A DNA stretch of 11,689 bases from Myxococcales bacterium (lineage in GTDB: Bacteria > Myxococcota > Myxococcia > Myxococcales > Myxococcaceae): positions 1 through 11,689 of the forward strand of contig PMBV01000468.1 in NCBI GenBank assembly GCA_003153055.1, in the 5' to 3' direction. The notes beneath the pieces are model-generated. The model was not told where the DNA came from, did no database searches, and worked only from the letters and a program-made list of their open reading frames with translations. Positions 1 through 7,276 of this stretch are shown in pieces; within the stretch, counting starts at the first letter, position 1, and every line of letters starts with the position of its first letter. Both the position numbers and the translations under genes were made by a program.

Positions 1-926
1 ATCGAGTCGTTGTAATAATTCGCCACCACCAGGATCTGGCCATCGTTCGAAATCGCCACCCCGGCGGCGCAAGGGACAACCCCCACGCGCTCGTTGATCG
101 GGGCCGGCGGGGCATCGGGCGGCACAGCCAGGCCCAAGCCCGTGCGATTGTGACCGAGGGAAAGCACGGCGGGCTTATCGCCCCAGGTTCCGTCGGCTCC
201 GCGGGTGACGATGAAGACCACGTCGGCCGGGCCGCCGGAGACATAGAAGGCCGTTCCGGAGGGGTCGAAGACAATCCCGTTGTAGGTGTACGGAAGCTGT
301 AACACCTGCCTCTTGAACGGCTTGGGCGTCGAGATGTCATAGACGAACACATACTCGTTCGTGTTCTTGCTGCCGTTGGTGCCGATGACGATGTTGAAGC
401 CGCTGGTCAGCACCAGCAGGGTGCGCTTGTCTGGGCTGACCACCGAGGTGACGGCCTGCCCCACTTCGTAGCCCGCGGGCAAGGGCTGCAGCCCGGGCTG
501 CAGCCCCTCGAAGGTGGCCCCTGGGGGCGCCAGCGGCGTGATCCGCTGCCCCATGTTGGGCAGGTCCTGCGCGGGGGCCGACTCACTCACGGTGATGGAC
601 AGGGTGGCCGTGGCGCTGCCGGCTGGGTTGAAGGCCGTGACCGTGTAGCTGGCCTCGGCGCTCGTGGCCGTGGGGGTCCCGCTGATGACACCCGTGGTGG
701 GCTCCAGGCTCAGTCCCTCGGGAAGGGCCGGGGTGACGAGGTACGAGTCGGCCGTTCCGCCGGTGCCGGTCGGGCGGTTCGCGGTGATCAGCATCCCCGT
801 CCGGTAGACAGCCGTGCCGGTGGTGTAGCTGAGTGATGACGGCGCCTTGAGCTTCCCCGTGGGGCACCCAGCCAGCAGCAGCAGGACAGTCAAGCGCAAT
901 GCATGTGGGGAGCGAAGTCGGCGCAT
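1..926 (-). CDS. Lipoprotein with Ig-like domain and YncE-type beta-propeller (partial, C-terminus outside window)
   Basis: Open from an ATG at 924-926 through the left edge; 308 codons are visible. Residues 1-21 form a lipoprotein signal: RR at 2-3, a hydrophobic run at 12-18 and the lipobox LAGC with Cys21, so the mature protein should be lipid-anchored. Residues about 30-113 read as a putative Ig (He_PIG-like) domain, with the typical 'LPEGLSLEPTTGVISGTPT' core at 68-86. From about 125 the sequence changes to propeller blades: 'GQAVTSVVSPDKRTLLVLTSG' at 156-176, 'NEYVFVYDIS' at 190-199, 'GIVFDPSGTAFYVSGG' at 217-232 and 'VANYYNDS' at 301-308. From memory, these blades strongly resemble the YncE half of proteins annotated as bifunctional YncE/alkaline-phosphatase-family; if so, a phosphoesterase domain should follow to the left of the window (inference). 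The upstream ribosome site is weak (GAGAG about 4 nt before ATG). It lies 190 bp downstream of the SDR gene on the same strand, probably with its own promoter. Substrate unknown. Confidence 0.85.
   Translation of the reverse strand, partial: MRRLRSPHALRLTVLLLLAGCPTGKLKAPSSLSYTTGTAVYRTGMLITANRPTGTGGTADSYLVTPALPEGLSLEPTTGVISGTPTATSAEASYTVTAFNPAGSATATLSITVSESAPAQDLPNMGQRITPLAPPGATFEGLQPGLQPLPAGYEVGQAVTSVVSPDKRTLLVLTSGFNIVIGTNGSKNTNEYVFVYDISTPKPFKRQVLQLPYTYNGIVFDPSGTAFYVSGGPADVVFIVTRGADGTWGDKPAVLSLGHNRTGLGLAVPPDAPPAPINERVGVVPCAAGVAISNDGQILVVANYYNDS
483..506. repeat. Tandem duplication of a 12-bp perfect palindrome inside the lipoprotein gene
   Basis: GGGCTGCAGCCC occurs twice back to back (483-494 and 495-506), and each copy is its own reverse complement. 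On the coding (minus) strand it gives the in-frame peptide GLQPGLQP, residues 141-148, in the linker between the Ig-like domain and the propeller. The reading frame is kept, so this looks like a four-codon in-frame duplication in a tolerant linker. Confidence 0.8.
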
Positions 927-952
927 GGGACTCTCGGTTCTGTCGTTCAGCA

Positions 953-979
953 GGGGGACGTGGGGGACGTGGGGGACGC
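953..979. repeat. Three 9-bp tandem repeats upstream of the lipoprotein gene
   Basis: The unit GGGGGACGT is present at 953-961 and 962-970, with a third copy at 971-979 whose last base is C. It runs directly into a short GACGCT direct repeat (976-981 and 982-987, the second copy ending in GA rather than CT only after the shared GACGCTGAC). The array lies 27-53 bp before the lipoprotein ATG, in the 190-bp gap between that gene and the SDR gene, so it is in the leader or promoter. The rest of that gap holds a 10-bp palindrome (CGGCCGGCCG, 1078-1087) and three spaced GCGCCC copies just after the SDR stop, but no clear terminator with a T tract. Confidence 0.7.
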
Positions 980-1116
980 TGACGCTGACCGGTGCAGGTC
1001 CTGAGCACCAGCTTCAGCACCACCAAGTTCTGCGCTCATAGCATGAATCGCGAGGGCTTGCAGCCTTCCAGCCATCTCGGCCGGCCGCGCCCGTAGCGCC
1101 CGAGGAAGCGCCCCTC

Positions 1117-2166
1117 TCAACGTGGAGTGGTGGGAATCGACGACACCGCCATGCGCCCCGGCTCGACGACGACGGAGCGCCTGACCGGGCTCGCCGGATG
1201 GGTCGCGAGGAACTGCCACGCGTCGACCACGGCCGTGGCGATCGGCCGGGACGTGTAGCCGAGCTCCCGCCGGGCCTTGCCGTCATCGACCCGAGCCTTG
1301 GACCCGAGCTGACGCAGGGCGTAGGTCGTGAGGAGCGCTCGCTTCCGGGTGAGTCGTTCGAGCACGGGCGCGGCGAGGGCCAGCGGCCACAACAACGCCA
1401 GCGGCACCGTCAGCCTCGGCGGCGAGACCTGAGCGGCCTCGGCGACGGCCCGCAGGACCGCCTCCGTCGACTTCCACTCACCATTCAAGAGGTACGCCTC
1501 GCCCGCGCGCCCGTGGTCGGCCGCAAGCACGAGCCCCTGGGCGACGTCGCGCACGTCGACCCAGTCGTACCCCCCGGCCACCGCGATGGGCATGCGGCCC
1601 TGGCCGGCGCGGGCGATGAATTGCCCCATCTCGGAGAGACGGAAGTCCCATGGGCCTACGACCCCGGTAGGCAACACCTGCACCGCGTCGAGGCCTCGCC
1701 GGGTCGCCTCGAGCACCGCCTCCGACGCCTCGGCCTTCGAGCGCGAGTAGTCGCCGCCCGTGCCACCGAAGCCGGCCGTCTCGTCGAGCCGATCGCCACT
1801 CGCTTCAGCCAGCGCATGCACCGAGCTCACGTGCACCAGCCGGCGAACGCCCAGGCGGCGGCAGGCCTCGACCACGTGCCTCGTGCCCTCGACGTTCACC
1901 TCCCACAGCCGCTGCCGCTGTCCCTTGGTGATGCTGACGAGCCCGGCCAAGTGAAACACGACATCGGCGCCCTTGAGCGCCAGCTCGAGCGTCGCCTCCT
2001 GGGTGACATCGCCCCAGAAGAGTTCCACCGGGAGCCCGGCGAGCGGCGTCAGGTCGTCTCTCGGCTGTACGAGCGCCCGCACGCTGCGGCCCTGCTCGAC
2101 GAGGTGACGAACGAGCACGTTGCCCAGGTGCCCGGTCGCTCCCGTCACCACTGAAACACTCGACAT
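1117..2166 (-). CDS. NAD(P)-dependent extended SDR (epimerase / dihydroflavonol-reductase-like)
   Basis: 349 residues. The Rossmann glycine motif TGATGHLG lies at 8-15, an acidic turn (WGDVT) at 51-55, the HLAG strand motif at 72-75, VSS at 113-115 and the catalytic pair YSRSK at 140-144 (Tyr140, Lys144). This is the full set for an extended SDR. Length and the GVVGPWD segment at 168-174 fit the dihydroflavonol-4-reductase / 3-beta-HSD-like branch, which reduces carbonyls or oxidises alcohols on varied substrates. Arg30 and Arg36 after the second strand lean towards NADP(H), an inference. A longer reading exists from an ATG at 2232, but the start at 2166 is preferred: it has a GGAG ribosome site 6 nt upstream and puts the glycine motif at the usual distance. 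Divergent from a TetR gene that probably controls it. The real substrate cannot be told from sequence. Confidence 0.9.
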   Translation of the reverse strand: MSSVSVVTGATGHLGNVLVRHLVEQGRSVRALVQPRDDLTPLAGLPVELFWGDVTQEATLELALKGADVVFHLAGLVSITKGQRQRLWEVNVEGTRHVVEACRRLGVRRLVHVSSVHALAEASGDRLDETAGFGGTGGDYSRSKAEASEAVLEATRRGLDAVQVLPTGVVGPWDFRLSEMGQFIARAGQGRMPIAVAGGYDWVDVRDVAQGLVLAADHGRAGEAYLLNGEWKSTEAVLRAVAEAAQVSPPRLTVPLALLWPLALAAPVLERLTRKRALLTTYALRQLGSKARVDDGKARRELGYTSRPIATAVVDAWQFLATHPASPVRRSVVVEPGRMAVSSIPTTPR

Positions 2167-2172
2167 GGCTCG

Positions 2173-2176
2173 CTCC
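2173..2176 (-). promoter_or_regulatory. Ribosome binding site that fixes the SDR start
   Basis: On the minus strand GGAG (2176 to 2173) lies 6 nt before the ATG at 2166-2164. It supports the 349-residue start over the in-frame ATG 66 bp upstream, whose extra 22 residues look like leader sequence and would cover the probable operator. Confidence 0.6.
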
Positions 2177-2203
2177 GTCCGCAAAGGACCTCGACCCTCT
2201 TGG

Positions 2204-2228
2204 TCCATCAATCCATTCTCATTGTGGA
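2204..2228. promoter_or_regulatory. Candidate TetR operator: AT-rich imperfect dyad between divergent genes
   Basis: In the 117-bp gap between the SDR and TetR starts, TCCATCAAT (2204-2212) faces ATTGTGGA (2221-2228) across 8 nt. The arms are complementary except for one unpaired T (2208). It is the most AT-rich stretch of an otherwise GC-rich gap, as expected for a promoter/operator. A second inverted repeat, GCAAAGG (2181-2187) with CCTTTGC (2240-2246), brackets it, but a 7-bp match at that spacing could easily be chance. Shared control of both promoters by the TetR protein is inferred from arrangement only. Confidence 0.35.
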
Positions 2229-2283
2229 ACATCGGCTCGCCTTTGCCGCTCGCGCCCAGCTCGCGTTACGGTAGAGGCCTGCC

Positions 2284-2976
2284 ATGGCCAACCGGCGCCC
2301 GACGCCCACCTCCCGGCGAGTGCCCCACCAGGCCCGAGCCCACGTCACCGTCGACGCGGTCATCGCCGCGACCGCTCAGATTCTGCTCAAGGACGGCTAC
2401 GACGAGTGCACCACCAACCGCGTCGCCAAGGTCGCCGGCGTCAGCATCGGCTCGCTGTACCAGTACTTCCCCGACAAGGAGGCGCTCATCGTCGCGGTGA
2501 TGGAGCAGCACCTCACCCGGATGCGGGAGAGCCTCGAGGCGCGCCTCCTCGAGCTCGGCGACGTGGAGCTCCCCCAGGCCATCACCGAGATGGTCCGGGC
2601 CATGCTCGACGTCCATCGGATCCAACCGCGGCTCCACCGGGTGCTGCTCGAGCAGGTGCCTCGCATCGGGGAGCTCAAGCGACTCCATGAGCTCAGCTCG
2701 CAGTTCGCCCCCGCCGTCACCGCCTGGCTCGAGGCCCACAAGAGCGAGCTCTCTGTGGACAGCGTCTCGGAGGCGGTCTTCGTGCTCATCGCCGCGGTGG
2801 AGGGCGTCCTCACCCGCGCCCTGCTCCAGCGACCCGGGTGGCTCGAGGCCGGGGTCCTCGAGAGGAGCATCGCCCGCCTGATGCTCGCCTACCTCGCGCC
2901 TCAGCGGGTCGACGAGGCCACGCGCTCGACCCCCACGAAGAATCGCCGGGCGCCCAGGGCCGGGTCCCGGAGCTGA
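2284..2976 (+). CDS. TetR/AcrR-family transcriptional repressor
   Basis: 230 residues. The N-terminal helix-turn-helix domain covers about 20-70; the recognition part reads TTNRVAKVAGVSIGSLYQYF at 43-62, followed by PDKEALI, the standard TetR signature. Residues about 75-205 form the all-helical ligand-binding and dimerisation domain, with no recognisable sub-family motif. The last 20 residues are a basic, low-complexity tail (KNRRAPRAGSRS). Length is normal for the family (about 190-230). ATG at 2284 is preceded by AGAGG about 6 nt upstream. It is divergent from the SDR gene with 117 bp between starts, so it most likely represses that enzyme and itself, with the enzyme's substrate or product as a possible inducer (inference). 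The next gene downstream starts 102 bp later with its own strong ribosome site. Confidence 0.92.
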   Translation: MANRRPTPTSRRVPHQARAHVTVDAVIAATAQILLKDGYDECTTNRVAKVAGVSIGSLYQYFPDKEALIVAVMEQHLTRMRESLEARLLELGDVELPQAITEMVRAMLDVHRIQPRLHRVLLEQVPRIGELKRLHELSSQFAPAVTAWLEAHKSELSVDSVSEAVFVLIAAVEGVLTRALLQRPGWLEAGVLERSIARLMLAYLAPQRVDEATRSTPTKNRRAPRAGSRS

Positions 2977-3078
2977 CCTCGGAGGCCTACAGCTGCACGC
3001 CGGCCATACCACAGCTCCTTCTGCGTACCCTCGGAAGCGCCGGCCTGGCACACTCGCGCAACCTGGAGGGGCAGTCAC

Positions 3079-6000
3079 ATGGACGAAGTTGGGCGATTTC
3101 TGGAGAGCATCAAGGCAGTGGTCGCGGCGCTCCGGCGGCCGGAGCTGGAGCCTTTCGGAGGGAAGGCGGAGGCGACGGCAGTCGATGACACCGTGGCGAA
3201 GTTCCGAGCCGAAGTGCTCGAAGAGCTCGGGCGAGTCTCGAGCCAGCTCGAGGCTGCGGACCGCTCCGCGCTTCACTCGGGGCTGCAAGACATGGCCTCG
3301 CAGCTCGTCGCGCTCCTCGTCGGGCTCAAGCGCCACGACGACGCGCGGGCCCTCCTTCACGACACGCTGAAGGTCGTGCCCTCGAACGAGGTGCGCGGTG
3401 AGCTGGGAGCGGCGACCCGCGAGCTCGAGCTCTTCGATCGCCTGATGTTCGCCCGCTGGGCGAGGAGCCGGGGTGAGGGGAAGAAGGCCATTCGCGAGGC
3501 CCACGACATCGCTCGCGCCTCGCGGGAGCCGGCCCTCATCGCTGCGGCCAAGGCGCTCTCCGAGCAGGCGGTGCCCGCCTCTGCCCCGAAGCTGTACACC
3601 GTCAACGGATTCGGCACGAAGCTCTACGGCCGGAGTGACGCCCAACCCGACGGTACGTACACCGCCACCCTGTACCTCGTAGGCCTCTTCGTGCCGCTGT
3701 TTCCCCTCGCGCGCTACGTCGTCTCCGACGGTCCGAACGGGAGCTGGTACTTCCACGGGAAGAAGCCGCTGTCTCGGCTCCAGGTCCTCTACCGCCGCGG
3801 CGCGCTCGTCGCGGTCGCGCTGGCGACGGTGGGCTACTTCGGCTTCGAGTACTTCCAGTCGAAGCCGTACCAGGCGCGAGCGGCCATCACCGCCGCCAAG
3901 AAGCTCGAGGCGAGCGGTGACACCGCCGGGGCGCTCAAGGCCTACGCCGCGGCCCTCGACACTTTTGCCTCGAGCGACGTCGGCGCGGAGCTCGAGCCGG
4001 CCCTCGAGCGATGGCTCGATCTGAGGTGGAAGGGGCTCTCGAGGCCCTGCGACGCCCGGAGCGCCGATGAGGTGCTGCGGCTCTTGCGGCGAGTCGGCGC
4101 GGCGCCGTCTCCTGCCCGGGGCACGCGGGTTCAGAGCGCGCTGCACGAGCAACTGGGCCGGTGCGTGGCGGAGATCGGCACCGGCACCCGGAGCGCGCTC
4201 AAGGAGGGTACCGAGCTCCTCGCCGCCGCTCAGGCCGCGGTTGGCTCGGGCTACGAGTCGGAGCTCAAGAGCCTCGAGCGGGCCCTCGCCAGGTCCTGGG
4301 GCGCCGAGGGCTGGCCGGTCCTGGCGATCGAGCATGCGCTGGCCGCGGGCGACCAGGAGATGCTCGCCTTCGCCGGCCAGCAGCTCTCCGCCCTCGGCGA
4401 GGCGGGCACGCTCTACGCGGAAGAGGCCCCGCTGATCGAGCAGCTCGTCTCGAAGTCGACCGCGTCGCCGGAAGTCCAGGCCGCGGCCAAGAAGCGACTT
4501 GGCGAGGCACAGGCGCTCGAGCGTCGAGCGGACCGCGCCGAGGCGCTGGAGGCCACCGACGCCTCGGCGCTCGACGCGGCGAGCAAGGCAGCCCCGGGAG
4601 ATCAAGCGCTGGCCGTGGCGTGGGTCCGCTCGCAGCTCGCACAGGGACAGGCGCGGCTCGCCTCCTCCTCCCTTGCCACGCTCGGGCCGAGGGGCGGCTG
4701 GACGGTGGAGGCGCAGCTCGCCTCGGTGTTCGTCCATCGAGCCCTGGGCGAGGTCGAGGCCGCCGAGGCCGAGGTCTCGGGCCTCCTCGAACGCCACCTC
4801 CCACGGTACCTCGCGGCGCGCGACGACTTCGAGGCGCGGCTCGGGAGCGCCCAGGACCGCCTGGTGGCTGACGCGAAGGCGGGCCGACTCCCGGCCGACG
4901 TGTCTCAGAAGCTCGAAGCCGCTCGTCTCAACGAGGCCAAGCAGGGGGAGATCTTCCGCGACTTCGTTCAGGAGAAGCTGCGCACCGACGCCGATCTGCT
5001 CGCCAGGCGCGATCACCTCAGGCGACTCTACCCCGTCGTCGAGGCGTCGATCCTCTGGGGGAGCGCGCTGTTGCAGCGGGCGTCCCACCTCGAGGGCGCC
5101 GCCCGCACCGGCAAGCTGGAAGAGGCCGAGCGCGCCTTCCTCGCGGTGCGAGGAGACGCCGACGACTCGCCCAGCTTCCACCTCGGCTACGGGCAAGTAC
5201 TGCATCGGCTGGGCAAGACGAAGGAAGGCGACGCCGAGCTCCAGGCGCTCGTCGCCGCCGCGGACCCCCGCATGCGGCTCGAGGTCGCCCGGGTCTACCG
5301 CGAGCTCGGGCTGATGGCCCAGGCGCGCCAGGTGGCCGAGGCGGTCTACGGGTCCGCTGGCGACGGGTGGGACGACGAGGCCGCCAGCTTCCTGGCCGTG
5401 GCAGCCAGCACCCTCGACGAGAAGGAGCGCTGGCTCGGCAAAGTCCACAAGGCCAGTCCCTACGTCAAGGCCGAGCTCGCTTCCGTCAAGGGAAGCCGGC
5501 TCATGGAAGAGGGCCACTTCGCCGAAGCGGCCAAGCACCTGCAGGAGGCGGCCGACTTCCGCTTGCGAGATGCGTCGAGCAACCCGATCTCGGCGAACAA
5601 CGCGGCGATCGATCTCATGAAGCTGAGCCGGTGCAAAGGCGATCGCGCCCCGTGGGAGCGCGCCGTCCGCCTGCTCAAGAGCGCCGTCTCGCAGGTGCCG
5701 GACAACGCCGTGGCGTTGAACAACACGGCGAGCATTCTGGCCCAGAACGCCGCCTGGGCCACCCTCGAGTCCATCGTCTCGGCCAAGAAGCTGGGCGTCA
5801 CCGGAGACGAGTCGACCTACCTTCTGCAGGCCCTCGTCGACGGACCGCGCCGCGACGAGGTCACTCGCACCCTGGCGGCCCACCCCGACCTCAAGCGTGC
5901 CCTCGAGCTCTTGCAGCAGCACCATGTGCTCGCGCCGCGCTCTGCCTCCACGTGGGCCGACCACGCGCACTTGCTGCGGACGATCCGCGACACCGAGGGG

Positions 6001-6741
6001 ATGCTCGAGGTTGCCCGCCAGGCGGCGAGCGCGGGGCCCATCGACAACACCGACTCGAAGGCCGCCAGCGAGCGGCGAACCAAGCCAGAGGAACGGGAGC
6101 GACGCTACCGCTGGGCGGAGGCTGGCGAGGCTCACCTGGCCGAGGCCGGCGAGCACCTCCGCGGGGTGCCACGCCTGGTGAACGTGTCCGCACGGTGCGC
6201 CGTGAGCCTGGGGCTTCGGCCCGTGCGCGAGGCGCTCGCCCGCTCGGTGGCGCTGTGCCGTGAGGCCGGCGGCTGGACCGACGCCAACACCAAGGAGTAC
6301 CTGGCCTGGGCCCTGGCGCGACAAGGTGTCTACGAGGTGGCGTCCAAGGCCCCCGAGCTGAGAGCCGCCCTCGAGACCTCGCCCACGAACGAGGTCACCA
6401 CCGCGTGGAAGCTGGCCCGCGCCAAACCAGACATCGCCCTGGCGCTGGCGAGCGACGCGTCGCTCCGCGAGGCAGCGGAGCTCATCCACAGCGACCCCCA
6501 CCCTTCGCTCTTGACCGGCGTGAGGGTGGCCGAGCTCGCGAGGAACCCGGCGGTGAAGGAGCACGTCAAGGCCAAGGCGGATCTCAGCGATGTCTCGGTG
6601 AGCCTCTTGTTCGATCGCCTGACGGAGGACCCGGACCTCGCCGACGACGAGGCGGCCATCGCGTCGGCCTTCGACCCCGTCCCGCCGAACCTCCGCGCCG
6701 GCTGGCTGCCCGGCGCGTCTGACGCGACTCGGCCGGAGTAG
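3079..6741 (+). CDS. Very large membrane-anchored TPR-like helical-repeat protein, function unknown
   Basis: 1220 residues from an ATG with GGAGGGG at 3065-3071. There is no signal peptide. Residues 1-165 are helical and charged. A compact segment follows: YTVNGFGTKLYGRSD at 173-187, then a proline-containing hydrophobic stretch (198-215), a basic loop with KK, R and RR (228-240) and a clear transmembrane helix (241-259). From about 264 to the end the protein is Ala/Leu/Glu-rich helix-turn-helix of TPR type: clear units include 264-294 (ASGDTAGALKAYAAALD), 672-720 (TGKLEEAERAF; HRLGKTKEGDAEL), 735-757 (YRELGLMAQARQVAEAVY), 803-830 (LMEEGHFAEAAKHLQEA) and 840-895 (NNAAIDLMKLS; VALNNTASILAQNAA). 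The GTKLYG module is, as far as I recall, seen before membrane segments in other uncharacterised TPR proteins. TPR arrays usually bind protein partners, so a scaffold role is likely. The 31-bp gap to the SWIM gene suggests an operon. Codons TTA, CTA and TCA are absent in this gene. Confidence 0.85.
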   Translation: MDEVGRFLESIKAVVAALRRPELEPFGGKAEATAVDDTVAKFRAEVLEELGRVSSQLEAADRSALHSGLQDMASQLVALLVGLKRHDDARALLHDTLKVVPSNEVRGELGAATRELELFDRLMFARWARSRGEGKKAIREAHDIARASREPALIAAAKALSEQAVPASAPKLYTVNGFGTKLYGRSDAQPDGTYTATLYLVGLFVPLFPLARYVVSDGPNGSWYFHGKKPLSRLQVLYRRGALVAVALATVGYFGFEYFQSKPYQARAAITAAKKLEASGDTAGALKAYAAALDTFASSDVGAELEPALERWLDLRWKGLSRPCDARSADEVLRLLRRVGAAPSPARGTRVQSALHEQLGRCVAEIGTGTRSALKEGTELLAAAQAAVGSGYESELKSLERALARSWGAEGWPVLAIEHALAAGDQEMLAFAGQQLSALGEAGTLYAEEAPLIEQLVSKSTASPEVQAAAKKRLGEAQALERRADRAEALEATDASALDAASKAAPGDQALAVAWVRSQLAQGQARLASSSLATLGPRGGWTVEAQLASVFVHRALGEVEAAEAEVSGLLERHLPRYLAARDDFEARLGSAQDRLVADAKAGRLPADVSQKLEAARLNEAKQGEIFRDFVQEKLRTDADLLARRDHLRRLYPVVEASILWGSALLQRASHLEGAARTGKLEEAERAFLAVRGDADDSPSFHLGYGQVLHRLGKTKEGDAELQALVAAADPRMRLEVARVYRELGLMAQARQVAEAVYGSAGDGWDDEAASFLAVAASTLDEKERWLGKVHKASPYVKAELASVKGSRLMEEGHFAEAAKHLQEAADFRLRDASSNPISANNAAIDLMKLSRCKGDRAPWERAVRLLKSAVSQVPDNAVALNNTASILAQNAAWATLESIVSAKKLGVTGDESTYLLQALVDGPRRDEVTRTLAAHPDLKRALELLQQHHVLAPRSASTWADHAHLLRTIRDTEGMLEVARQAASAGPIDNTDSKAASERRTKPEERERRYRWAEAGEAHLAEAGEHLRGVPRLVNVSARCAVSLGLRPVREALARSVALCREAGGWTDANTKEYLAWALARQGVYEVASKAPELRAALETSPTNEVTTAWKLARAKPDIALALASDASLREAAELIHSDPHPSLLTGVRVAELARNPAVKEHVKAKADLSDVSVSLLFDRLTEDPDLADDEAAIASAFDPVPPNLRAGWLPGASDATRPE

Positions 6742-6760
6742 CCCTTCCGCCCACGACGAT

Positions 6761-6764
6761 GGAG
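6761..6764 (+). promoter_or_regulatory. Ribosome binding site supporting a TTG start
   Basis: GGAG lies 8 nt before the TTG at 6773-6775. The only nearby ATG (6759-6761) is out of frame and hits a stop after five codons. The next in-frame ATG would be residue 17 and would remove part of the conserved N-terminal segment, so TTG is the best start. Confidence 0.55.
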
Positions 6765-6772
6765 CCAACACC

Positions 6773-7231
6773 TTGACGAACCTCGGAGTCGCCAGCATTC
6801 TCCATCGCGATACCATCGCGATGATCGTCGGCAGCCGCACGTTCGAGCGGGGCCAGGACTGTTTCACGGCCGGCCGGGTGCTGGGCGTCGAGTCCGGAAG
6901 CGGCGAGCTGTGCGGCATCGTGAAGCCACAGGAGTCCGGGCGCGCTCCGTACGAAGTGCGGATCTGGGTGCGCGACGATGGTCTCGCCTTCCAGTGCACC
7001 TGCCCCATCGGCGCCAGCCGCCAGTTCTGCAAGCACGCGGTGGCCGTCGCCCTCGGGCACTTCGAGAAGGAGCGCCGAAAGGGCGAGGCCGAGCTCGAGG
7101 GGCTCCGCGACCGGCTGATGGGGCTGAGCCTCAAGGCGCTCCTCGACGGGCTCGTGCAACGGGCCAAGGAGGACCCGAGCGTGCTGTCGGCGCTCAGGCA
7201 ACTCTGCGAGGGCGCGCGCCCAGAGCGCTGA
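6773..7231 (+). CDS. Small SWIM zinc-finger protein
   Basis: 152 residues. The zinc motif is complete: Cys75-x-Cys77, eight residues, Cys86-x-His88, in the context AFQCTCPIGASRQFCKHAVA, matching the SWIM pattern CxCx(n)CxH. The preceding segment (SRTFERGQDCFTAGRVLGV, 21-39) is the strand/turn region commonly found before SWIM fingers. A helical tail rich in Lys, Glu and Leu (95-146) follows. SWIM fingers are predicted to bind DNA or proteins and often occur in Swi2/Snf2 ATPases; here the finger stands alone with no ATPase or nuclease domain. It starts at TTG 31 bp after the TPR gene, so the two are probably co-transcribed and may be translationally coupled. A DNA- or protein-binding accessory role for the TPR protein is an inference. 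Confidence 0.88.
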   Translation: MTNLGVASILHRDTIAMIVGSRTFERGQDCFTAGRVLGVESGSGELCGIVKPQESGRAPYEVRIWVRDDGLAFQCTCPIGASRQFCKHAVAVALGHFEKERRKGEAELEGLRDRLMGLSLKALLDGLVQRAKEDPSVLSALRQLCEGARPER

Positions 7232-7238
7232 GGGGAGA

Positions 7239-7272
7239 CGGAGCCGGAACGCTCCGCCCCTCCCCGGCTCCG
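7239..7272. terminator. Candidate bidirectional stem-loop between convergent genes
   Basis: CGGAGCCGG (7239-7247) pairs perfectly with CCGGCTCCG (7264-7272) across a 16-nt loop. It fills the 45-bp gap between the SWIM stop and the slipin stop, which face each other. An alternative pairing is GGGGAG (7232-7237) with CTCCCC (7260-7265). There is no T run on either strand, so it is not a textbook intrinsic terminator; position and stem strength are the case for it. Confidence 0.4.
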
Positions 7273-7276
7273 CCGC

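Noticed and set aside
2998..3045. Two CGCCGGCC copies between the TetR and TPR genes, able to pair through GCCGGC
   Set aside because: A 6-bp self-complementary core with a 34-nt loop is expected by chance at this GC content and has no T run.
3046..3060. Sigma-54-like box TGGCAC-N5-CGCA before the TPR gene
   Set aside because: The GG-to-GC spacing is one base short of the required distance, and the implied transcription start would fall on the ribosome site or start codon.
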